Assembly: GCA_002471345.1 (NCBI GenBank)
Contig: DKPS01000228.1
Coordinates: 1 to 7,744, forward strand
Reading direction: 5' to 3'
DNA length: 7,744 nucleotides
From: Saprospiraceae bacterium UBA7328
Lineage (GTDB): Bacteria > Bacteroidota > Bacteroidia > Chitinophagales > Saprospiraceae
Position numbers and translations under genes: made by a program. Position 1 is the stretch's first letter. Each line of letters begins with the position of its first letter. This document shows, piece after piece, positions 1 to 5,667 of this stretch. The notes under the pieces are model-generated. The model searched no databases. It worked only from the letters and a program-made list of their open reading frames with translations, and was not told the DNA's origin.

Positions 1-2257
1 CAGCTACTCCTGCCGCATGGGGTGCTGCTGCAGACGTTCCGAAAAAATTTGGAAGGCCATCATTATCATAATCCGGAGAACCTAGCTCCACCGATGTGTT
101 TCCTCCATTAGGAGCCATAATATCTGGTTTCGTTCTTATAGCTCCCTCTGTCTCGGTTCCCCCAATAGAGGAAAAGCTCTGTTTTACCAAAGAACCACCA
201 TATACTGGTGTATTGTCATACCTTACAGCACCTACTGTAATTGCTCCATTGGCATTAGCATGACCCACAATGGTAGAACCTCCAATGGAGGGAGTTGCAT
301 TGAAAACACCGCTGTCACCTGCTCTGAATACCACATATTTAAATTTAGGAAAAGGACCATAACCATCTGCACGTTCAATTATTATATTAGTAGAAGTCGG
401 ATTTATAACATTAAATGGCATGATCTCTATAGGGTCAGTACCTTCAAGGATTGCATTTCCATTGTTGTCTCTATTGAATCCATAAAGTATACTTCCATCA
501 TCATCTGCTAAATAAATATCAAGGTCATTTTTAGCACCTGAGCCATCTAAAGAGTAAAAATCATCGTCCCATTGGAGGACAATGATATATTGCCCTGTAC
601 CGAGTTGTATATTTTGGAGAAAATCACCACCTCCAAAATCATGTTTGGTCTCATTTGGTGCTGGTGATGGGCTGAATGTACTTCCAAAAGAACGATTGCC
701 AAAATTACCAGCAGCACTAAAATAATCCACACCCTTACTTGCAGCATCATCAATAGATTTAGCAATTATACCATCTCTGAAAAAAGGCTCAGTAAGATAC
801 TGAACATCATCGACGATAATATCACAACCAAAATCATCTGTTAGCTCTCTGATTCCTGCTGCCATATTCCCTTCGCTTATGAAGCCAGTTCGAAAAAATA
901 ATTGTGCACCTGGTGCTACATCATGCACTATCTGAAGCATTGCTCTTCCTTCGTCAGATGCTCCCCCAAATGGATAGTCCTGAACAACTACAACTGAGTT
1001 TTCTGTTCCAGGAAGATCGTCATTATCAATATCTGTATCCTTCCCAGATTCATTGGAAGCGTAACTGTCAGAAATCACACCTATTTTGACACCTTCACCT
1101 GATTTATCCCAACCTAATCGTGCAATATTAGAGCGTTGAGCCATGTCTCCTTGAGAATTAATCAAACCTGTATTGGTCAAGCCTGGGGATACTTGTCTAG
1201 CATGGTTTATTATATCTGCACGTCTATTGAGTTCTTGAAGATCAGATATTGGAAAAAAAAGTGTAATTAATATTTCATCATTTACATTATTGGCTCTATC
1301 ATCAATAAAGTCCGAAGATCCTTTTCCAAAACTTCCCAAAAAAGTAACTACATCATTATAATTTCCAACTAGGACAATTATTTCAATTAGCACCTCCTCA
1401 TTTTCATTAAGCACATAAATGAATGGGTTAGGTGGTTGCCCATTGGGATCATAAGACTTCGATAATGCATCAAGTTCAGATCCAATTAATGAATCTACTT
1501 TGGTAGTAGGATTGTAACCGGGAAGAATGTCACAATTAGTAAGAACACATTCGCATATGGCATCCACTTCTTCACAGTTAGGAGTCCCAGGAAGTCCACC
1601 TCCATTGTTACCATAACAATATTGGACAGAGCTGTCCCAGCTGCCCGTATTGTTTATGTTTCCACTGAAAGTCTTAATACTGCCTACCCCAGTAATCGAA
1701 GAGCTATTATTAAAGTTTCCATCCAATATTTGAATACAGGAGTTTGACATATTGGTAGGCCCATCATTGACAAAGTTACCATCCTTTTTGACAAGTGCAT
1801 CTATCAGAAAAATAGAACCATTATTATTGAGTACTCCAGGCCCGATATCAATTGATCCTTTATTAATAATCAATTCACCTCCACTATTTATATTCAAATT
1901 TGATGTCAAATTAAGCGAGGCACCTTGTGTGATTTCAATAATTCCTTTATTACCTATACTAATAGGGTTGTTAGAAATGTAGTTCATATCATGCTGAACA
2001 TAGATTTTAGAGCTTCCCAGTTTTTTATCAGGTACAGGATTGTTGGCACAAGGACCGTTACTGCAGTTCCAAGAGATAGAGTTATTCCAGTCATCAGAGA
2101 GCCCTGTTGTAATATATGTTTGTGCCCTTACGTCTGTCCGCACTGTGAAGCATATCACAAATACGAAGCTTAATGAGAGAATGAACTTATGGTGTGAATT
2201 ATAGGAACAGTATAAACTGTTAGAAATTTGAAAATTTCTTGTTTTAAAGTTTTTCAT
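1..2257 (-). CDS. Secreted S8/S53-clan serine peptidase, N-terminal 752 residues (C-terminus outside window)
   Basis: The minus frame is open from ATG at 2257 to the window edge. A long N-terminus precedes a signal peptide (hydrophobic about residues 25-37, likely cleavage after VRA45). Residues about 50-210 are Asn/Gly-rich short repeats that look like a beta-solenoid, followed by a Cys-rich linker (C214, C228, C235, C237, C242) and a propeptide-like stretch (about 250-385). The catalytic domain shows GVKIGVISDSY (Asp397), DEGRAMLQIVHDVAPGA (Glu436), VDDVQYLTEPFF (483-493), SAAGN (Asn518, oxyanion) and GTSAAAPHAAGVA (Ser742). Glu436 aligns with the subtilisin His of HGTHVAG, giving a sedolisin-like Ser-Glu-Asp set with a subtilisin-like Asn. 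A beta-sandwich-like insert lies between Asn518 and Ser742 (about 540-660). From knowledge of the phylum, such proteins are often type IX secretion cargo, but the C-terminal sorting domain would lie outside the window. Substrate unknown. Family call is strong; activity is inferred. Confidence 0.88.
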   Translation of the reverse strand, partial: MKNFKTRNFQISNSLYCSYNSHHKFILSLSFVFVICFTVRTDVRAQTYITTGLSDDWNNSISWNCSNGPCANNPVPDKKLGSSKIYVQHDMNYISNNPISIGNKGIIEITQGASLNLTSNLNINSGGELIINKGSIDIGPGVLNNNGSIFLIDALVKKDGNFVNDGPTNMSNSCIQILDGNFNNSSSITGVGSIKTFSGNINNTGSWDSSVQYCYGNNGGGLPGTPNCEEVDAICECVLTNCDILPGYNPTTKVDSLIGSELDALSKSYDPNGQPPNPFIYVLNENEEVLIEIIVLVGNYNDVVTFLGSFGKGSSDFIDDRANNVNDEILITLFFPISDLQELNRRADIINHARQVSPGLTNTGLINSQGDMAQRSNIARLGWDKSGEGVKIGVISDSYASNESGKDTDIDNDDLPGTENSVVVVQDYPFGGASDEGRAMLQIVHDVAPGAQLFFRTGFISEGNMAAGIRELTDDFGCDIIVDDVQYLTEPFFRDGIIAKSIDDAASKGVDYFSAAGNFGNRSFGSTFSPSPAPNETKHDFGGGDFLQNIQLGTGQYIIVLQWDDDFYSLDGSGAKNDLDIYLADDDGSILYGFNRDNNGNAILEGTDPIEIMPFNVINPTSTNIIIERADGYGPFPKFKYVVFRAGDSGVFNATPSIGGSTIVGHANANGAITVGAVRYDNTPVYGGSLVKQSFSSIGGTETEGAIRTKPDIMAPNGGNTSVELGSPDYDNDGLPNFFGTSAAAPHAAGVA

Positions 2258-2548
2258 ATCAAAGGGTGTTTTGTGGTCAGTGTATGTTTTCAATAAAATA
2301 TTTTCATAGAATTTAGTATTTAAGTAGTTTGTTCTAAAACCCAAAGCCGATATTTCAAAGCTCTTATGTTCTTTAACTTAATACATTTAGTTCTAAACCT
2401 CTGTTCTTTTATGCCCAATACAGTGATTTGGTGTCCCAATGTGTATTTTCACTTTCCCAAGAAAACATGGGAATCTCACCAATTGAGTGCTCCTATCAGA
2501 TTCTGAGCCTTCTATATCTACTTCTTATTGCTTCACTATCTTTAGTGA
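2258..2548. other. Divergent intergenic region, no gene
   Basis: This 291-base AT-rich spacer separates the minus-strand peptidase from the plus-strand DUF6090 array, so it should carry promoters for both. On the plus side a TATCTTTA box lies just before the DUF6090 start. I could not pick a convincing -7/-33 pair for the peptidase. A weak hairpin can be drawn from AATACA (2417-2422) and TGTATT (2442-2447) enclosing TTGG (2428-2431) and CCAA (2436-2439). TTCCC (2454-2458) can pair with GGGAA (2469-2473). These dyads are short and could be chance in AT-rich DNA. Confidence 0.5.
2537..2544 (+). promoter_or_regulatory. TATCTTTA -7-like promoter box of DUF6090 copy 1
   Basis: TATCTTTA matches the Bacteroidota -7 consensus TAnnTTTG except for the last base. 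It ends 4 bases before the ATG at 2549. The same octamer precedes the other two DUF6090 copies, which argues that it is functional. No clear TTG-type -33 element sits at the expected distance. If this is the -7 box, transcription would start at or next to the ATG, giving a leaderless mRNA. Confidence 0.5.
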
Positions 2549-3325
2549 ATGTTCACATTCCTAAGAAAAGTTCGAAAGTCACTAATTCAATCAGGCAGTG
2601 TTAGAAAATATCTCCTATATGCCATAGGTGAAATCTTTCTTGTCGTAATCGGCATCATGATAGCCCTGCAACTCAATAACTGGAATGAGTCTCAGAAACT
2701 TCTGAAAAAAGAAGTACAAGTTTATCAAGAAATCCATTCTGAATTATTGGAAACATTAATGGATCTCGAAGATGATGTAGAAGATATTGAAGACAGTTAT
2801 AATGCATCTTTGATAGTTCGGGACATGCTTATTAATCGTCAGATTGAAATAGATACTTTAATGTTGTATTTACCAGAAGTATTTGATTTGGAGCAATCGA
2901 ATCCTAAAACAAGTGCTTTTGAATCATTGAAATCCTTAGGTCTTGATATTCTTTCTAATGACTCCTTGCGTCAAAAAATAACGACCCTTTATCAATTGTC
3001 AATACCATTAGTGATGCAATCAGATGCTGCTGTAGAAAATGCAAAATTTAGAAACAAAATATATCCACTTTTGGAGCACCATTTAATGGTAAACCGAGAG
3101 AAAACTTCCCAAAAGAAAAAGGCTGGCAAATTTGCTTGGAGCAGAAAGTTTAATCATATAAACATAAAGGACATTGACCATTTAATTGAAGACGAGCTAC
3201 TTCTATTGACGCTACAAAAATCACTTTCATGGAGATGGATTGTCATATCCCAGCATCAAAAAACAATCGGTGAAATCAATCAGATTCGCTTCCTTATTAA
3301 TGAAGAAATTCATCGATTACAATAG
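2549..3325 (+). CDS. DUF6090 family membrane-anchored protein, copy 1
   Basis: The 258-residue protein starts with a basic cytoplasmic-type segment (FLRKVRKSLI, residues 4-13). One transmembrane helix follows (about 22-42, YAIGEIFLVVIGIMIALQL) and ends in the family signature NNWNE (43-47). The rest is a mostly helical, charged soluble domain. Within it, ESLKSLGLDIL (125-135) and NDSLRQKITTLY (137-148) form the second conserved family block. By the positive-inside rule the N-terminus is cytoplasmic and the soluble domain periplasmic. The function of DUF6090 is unknown, and I recognise no catalytic residues. The start agrees with the matching N-termini MFTFLRK, MHTFLRK and MLTLLRK of the three copies. 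It is the first of three head-to-tail paralogues, with a 209-base gap to the next gene and its own promoter-like box. Confidence 0.9.
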   Translation: MFTFLRKVRKSLIQSGSVRKYLLYAIGEIFLVVIGIMIALQLNNWNESQKLLKKEVQVYQEIHSELLETLMDLEDDVEDIEDSYNASLIVRDMLINRQIEIDTLMLYLPEVFDLEQSNPKTSAFESLKSLGLDILSNDSLRQKITTLYQLSIPLVMQSDAAVENAKFRNKIYPLLEHHLMVNREKTSQKKKAGKFAWSRKFNHINIKDIDHLIEDELLLLTLQKSLSWRWIVISQHQKTIGEINQIRFLINEEIHRLQ

Positions 3326-3534
3326 TTGGAATCCAGAAGTAAAATAGAGGAAAAAGAAAAAGATTAATAAATCTCTATAGCTCTATTATTTTCGTCTTTA
3401 GGATGAAATACATGTTCTTGTTGACAATTTCTGCGGCTTGTCGATATTCGGATTATGGAGCTTCTTTGAGGCAACATGTCGATTGGTCAAAAAGTGCAAC
3501 ATTAGACCTACCTCTTCTTTCTTATCTTTAGTTC
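3326..3534. other. Spacer between DUF6090 copies 1 and 2, with a weak hairpin and a doubtful 42-codon ORF
   Basis: Just after the copy 1 stop there is a small AT-rich hairpin, AGATT (3361-3365) with AATCT (3370-3374). It lies inside a longer pairing of AATAGAG (3343-3349) with CTCTATT (3381-3387). It could slow or end transcription, but it lacks the GC stem and clean T-run of a good intrinsic terminator. An ATG at 3403 opens a 42-codon frame beginning MKYMFLLTISAAC whose TAG (3529-3531) overlaps the promoter box of copy 2. I do not regard it as a confident gene. Confidence 0.35.
3523..3530 (+). promoter_or_regulatory. TATCTTTA -7-like promoter box of DUF6090 copy 2
   Basis: The octamer TATCTTTA again ends exactly 4 bases before the start codon (ATG at 3535), the same spacing as in copy 1. 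It is part of a 17-base block, CTTCTTTCTTATCTTTA (3514-3530), that recurs without mismatch before copy 3 (4543-4559). The conserved spacing points to a near-leaderless transcript. No clear -33 TTG is visible. Confidence 0.5.
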
Positions 3535-4272
3535 ATGCATACGTTTCTCAGAAAAATCAGGAAATCACTTATTGAGACCAGCAATGCCAAGAAGTACTTG
3601 CTCTATGCCATAGGTGAAATAGCTTTAGTTGTCATTGGGATCTTGATTGCATTACAAATCAACAACTGGAATGAGAAAAAGAAAATGTTAGCAAAAGAGA
3701 AAAATGCATTATCAGAAATACTTTCTGACCTCGAGGTCAATTCCAATAGTCTTAATGATAATCTATATCATGATCAAAACAACATTTTGCAAGCTATCCA
3801 TTCACTCAATGTGACACTATTGTCCTTAGAGAGTGCTTCAGAATATAACGACTCATTATCCATTCATTTCAGGAATATTTATAACTATCCGTATGTTGAA
3901 CTAAAAGTGAGCGGTTATGAATCACTTTCTTCAATGGGTATGGATTTAGTGGCAGATCAACATGTGAGGTCTGAAATCGGTAAATACTATACCTATGTAG
4001 TGCCAATAGCTGGGACTGCACTGAGAGAGTTGCGAGATGATTTTTACAAATATATGATAGGTCATATGCAAGAAAAGTTTGTTGCAAAAAGTGTAAATAA
4101 TAAAATGACACTTCTGGAGCCTAGGAATTTTAGTGAATTGAAAAATGACATTCAGTATAGACAATCCTTGATCATGTACCTTGATCTCTTTGAGTATTAT
4201 AAGGAAGAAACTTTAAAAGTCCTTGAGGAAACGAAACAACTACAAGAGCGGATTGAAAAGAAGTATAATTAA
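3535..4272 (+). CDS. DUF6090 family membrane-anchored protein, copy 2
   Basis: This 245-residue protein has the same architecture as its neighbour. It has a basic N-terminus (FLRKIRKSLI), one transmembrane helix at about 22-42 (YAIGEIALVVIGILIALQI), NNWNE at 43-47, then a helical charged domain. That domain contains YESLSSMGMDLV (128-139) and VRSEIGKYY (144-152), the second family block. The C-terminus is rich in Glu and Lys and probably forms a coiled-coil (about 220-244). The anchor region is close to that of copy 3: 29 consecutive bases are identical (3592-3620 against 4654-4682). The soluble domains have diverged widely, so the copies probably do not do the same job. Likely an inner-membrane protein facing the periplasm; molecular function unknown. 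Confidence 0.9.
   Translation: MHTFLRKIRKSLIETSNAKKYLLYAIGEIALVVIGILIALQINNWNEKKKMLAKEKNALSEILSDLEVNSNSLNDNLYHDQNNILQAIHSLNVTLLSLESASEYNDSLSIHFRNIYNYPYVELKVSGYESLSSMGMDLVADQHVRSEIGKYYTYVVPIAGTALRELRDDFYKYMIGHMQEKFVAKSVNNKMTLLEPRNFSELKNDIQYRQSLIMYLDLFEYYKEETLKVLEETKQLQERIEKKYN
3592..3620 (+). repeat. 29-base direct repeat in the anchor-coding region (second unit at 4654-4682)
   Basis: These 29 bases, coding for the start of the transmembrane helix (KYLLYAIGEI), are identical in DUF6090 copies 2 and 3. The inner 17 bases (TATGCCATAGGTGAAAT) also occur in copy 1 at 2618-2634. This is residual identity from gene duplication, kept by selection on the anchor or by recent gene conversion, not an independent mobile repeat. 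Confidence 0.8.
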
Positions 4273-4294
4273 CAAATGCTCGTCTGGATTATAG

Positions 4295-4429
4295 TTTTAC
4301 AAAATTGAAGACATAGCCAAGGCAGAATCTTTGAGACATGTTGGATTAAAGAAACTTAAAGCATTAGATCTTATGGGTATTACTACTGATGAAGTCGCTT
4401 TGTTTCAATCTAGACACTATAGCCAATAA
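4295..4429 (+). pseudogene. Possible decayed gene fragment between DUF6090 copies 2 and 3
   Basis: The frame from 4295 to the TAA at 4427-4429 has no convincing start codon at its front, yet reads like real protein: IEDIAKAESLRHVGLKKLKA, then ALDLMGITTDEVALFQSRHYSQ continues it. A second protein-like stretch follows in a different frame from about 4446: HYKRQIDDLEKVIKRTTHGS. Together they suggest a small helical protein broken by stops and frame shifts. I do not recognise the family, and neither piece resembles the DUF6090 signatures. It may equally be chance coding-like sequence, so confidence is low. The pieces fill most of the 315-base gap between copies 2 and 3. Confidence 0.35.
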
Positions 4430-4551
4430 AGCCATGCCATAGTGATATGATTACCATTATAAGAGACAAATTGATGACCTCGAAAAAGTGATCAAAAGGA
4501 CGACTCACGGAAGTGCCAAAATTCCCCTTTCTAAGACTTGGGCTTCTTTCT

Positions 4552-4559
4552 TATCTTTA
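4552..4559 (+). promoter_or_regulatory. TATCTTTA -7-like promoter box of DUF6090 copy 3
   Basis: This is the third occurrence of TATCTTTA, within the 17-base block shared exactly with copy 2. Here the box lies 28 bases before the ATG at 4588 and 37 before the in-frame ATG at 4597. The transcript would therefore have a short leader, unlike copies 1 and 2. The leader contains AGGA at 4582-4585, a weak ribosome-binding candidate for the 4597 start. Confidence 0.5.
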
Positions 4560-4587
4560 CTAAAAGTCACTGCTCATTGTCAGGACT

Positions 4588-4773
4588 ATGCCTACTATGC
4601 TCACATTACTAAGAAAAATAAGAAAGTCCTTGATTGATTCAGGTAGTAGCCGAAAGTACTTGCTCTATGCCATAGGTGAAATTGCATTAGTGGTTATTGG
4701 GATATTGATAGCGCTACAGATCAATAATTGGAATGAAAGTAGAAAAGATCGACAATGGAAAAATATTACCTGA
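4588..4773 (+). CDS. DUF6090 copy 3, N-terminal membrane-anchor part (broken by a frame change)
   Basis: This 61-codon frame encodes the basic N-terminus (LLRKIRKSLI), the transmembrane helix (YAIGEIALVVIGILIALQI) and NNWNESRKDRQ, then runs out of frame to a TGA at 4771-4773. The second ATG at 4597 (MLTLLRK) is the better start because it aligns with MFTFLRK and MHTFLRK of the other copies. Where the family would continue with a helix such as EKYYLNRLKQDL, the sequence does so in the -1 frame, as if one base were missing near CAATGG (4753-4758). Joining at that point gives a product of about 265 residues, matching the 258 and 245 of its neighbours. So this is the front half of one gene. If translated alone it would be a short single-pass peptide. 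Causes could be mutation, sequencing error, or less likely programmed frameshifting. Confidence 0.75.
   Translation: MPTMLTLLRKIRKSLIDSGSSRKYLLYAIGEIALVVIGILIALQINNWNESRKDRQWKNIT
4654..4682 (+). repeat. Second unit of the 29-base direct repeat (first at 3592-3620)
   Basis: Identical over 29 bases to the anchor-coding segment of copy 2, about 1.06 kb upstream. The homology continues with scattered mismatches through NNWNE. Recombination between the two units would delete copy 2's soluble domain and the spacer and leave one hybrid gene, so the pair is a plausible site of array contraction. Confidence 0.8.
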
Positions 4774-5393
4774 ATCGGCTGAAACAGGACTTACAAAAAG
4801 ACTTAGCAGAGATCAACAATATCTTTAATAGATCCTATCGTCGATTTGTTTGTGGCAATGAAATAATAAGGTTACTTGATGACGATTTTATGGAAGAATT
4901 GCTCTTGGCCACAAATAAGAATCAAAAGATGTTCATTACTGAAGCAGAAAAAAGGATTTCCAGAGATTCACTGCCTAGTTTTAGTAGAATGATGAATACA
5001 ATTAATTTTTCTTTAAATGTAGATATCCGGTCTAACACTTTCAATGAAATCATGTCAAATGGTCGACTTGAAGTGATCCGAAATGACGATTTGAGAGAAA
5101 ATCTCAGTGAGTATTATAGTAGAGCTTCTGATTTCGAGCCCTTAAATCTTTACTTATCAAATGCTACAAAAGAACATGAAAAGATACTAATTGAACATGA
5201 TATTTCCATTATCAATAATTTGACAGCAGAAGAGTTTAAATCAATCATGGATGAGAAAGGGAATCAAAAGTATCTAGCCGTTTTAAAAAACCTCATTTAT
5301 CATCATGTGAGAACAAGAACAATTTTTAGAGCATTATTAAATCGAGCAAATCAATTAATTTCTAATATAGAATTGCAATTGAATTCTATGTAA
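4755..5393 (+). CDS. DUF6090 copy 3, C-terminal soluble domain (separated from its anchor)
   Basis: The 212-residue frame begins MEKYYLNRLKQDL, overlapping the end of the anchor frame by 19 bases in the -1 phase. It contains the second family block FNEIMSNGRLEVIRNDDLRE (residues 96-115) followed by YY (120-121), aligning with ESLKSLGLDIL...SLR and ESLSSMGMDLV...VRSEI of the other copies. The start and stop overlap would allow translational coupling, with ribosomes ending at 4773 restarting at 4755. Such a product would lack any membrane segment or signal peptide and stay cytoplasmic, the wrong side for this domain if the family faces the periplasm. The frame remains open and intact over 639 bases, so the break is either recent, tolerated, or an assembly or read error. 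Function unknown. Confidence 0.75.
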   Translation: MEKYYLNRLKQDLQKDLAEINNIFNRSYRRFVCGNEIIRLLDDDFMEELLLATNKNQKMFITEAEKRISRDSLPSFSRMMNTINFSLNVDIRSNTFNEIMSNGRLEVIRNDDLRENLSEYYSRASDFEPLNLYLSNATKEHEKILIEHDISIINNLTAEEFKSIMDEKGNQKYLAVLKNLIYHHVRTRTIFRALLNRANQLISNIELQLNSM

Positions 5394-5667
5394 AACCTGT
5401 CTTTTACAACCCCATAAAATAGTCTGAATAAAAAAATTTCATAAATCGACTAAAAGATGACATTTTTGGAAGAAGAGGGCTATATGTGAGTCTATTTTCA
5501 GTTTGATCTTGCTATTATTTTTAAGTTACATTGTTACCTGTAAATTAAATCAAGCAATGTTTAGAACTTCAATACTCATTTTACCATATGATGATTTAAC
5601 TATAAAATTCGATATTTTACACCATGCTCACTTTTTCTCAAAAACCAAAAATTCGTTAGATTAAATT
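5394..5667. other. Spacer before the CBM9/DUF5916 gene, no gene seen
   Basis: This AT-rich stretch has no frame of useful length on the plus strand and no GC-rich hairpin followed by a T-run. I looked for a TAnnTTTG box ahead of the GTG start and found no clear match. The TATCTTTA box of the DUF6090 genes is absent here, so the downstream gene seems to be regulated separately. An in-frame TAA at 5662-5664 closes the frame just before the GTG at 5668. Confidence 0.5.

Noticed and set aside
547..765. 72-codon minus-strand frame rich in Leu and Val
   Set aside because: It is an out-of-frame shadow of the peptidase gene, whose own minus-strand frame covers the region with clear catalytic motifs.
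1752..2173. Two plus-strand frames opposite the peptidase N-terminus
   Set aside because: They are antisense to a region with good protein evidence and show no domain, start context or codon pattern of their own.
3343..3390. Intrinsic terminator after DUF6090 copy 1
   Set aside because: The stems are AT-only or have a loop of about 31 bases, and there is no T-run directly after; kept only as a note in the spacer entry.
3403..3441. Lipoprotein signal in the 42-codon ORF (ISAAC)
   Set aside because: The position three before Cys is Ser rather than Leu, Val or Ile, and the mature part would be under 30 residues.
4755..4773. Programmed -1 frameshift as the main explanation for the split DUF6090 gene
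   Set aside because: The GGAAAAAT run is not a good X XXY YYZ slippery heptamer in the zero frame, and I see no strong downstream stem. A single-base deletion explains it more simply.
2389..5568. Ten-base inverted repeat AGTTCTAAAC (2389-2398) and GTTTAGAACT (5559-5568) flanking the DUF6090 array, like mobile element ends
   Set aside because: The match does not extend beyond ten bases, there is no transposase or target-site duplication, and a match this short is expected by chance in AT-rich DNA.
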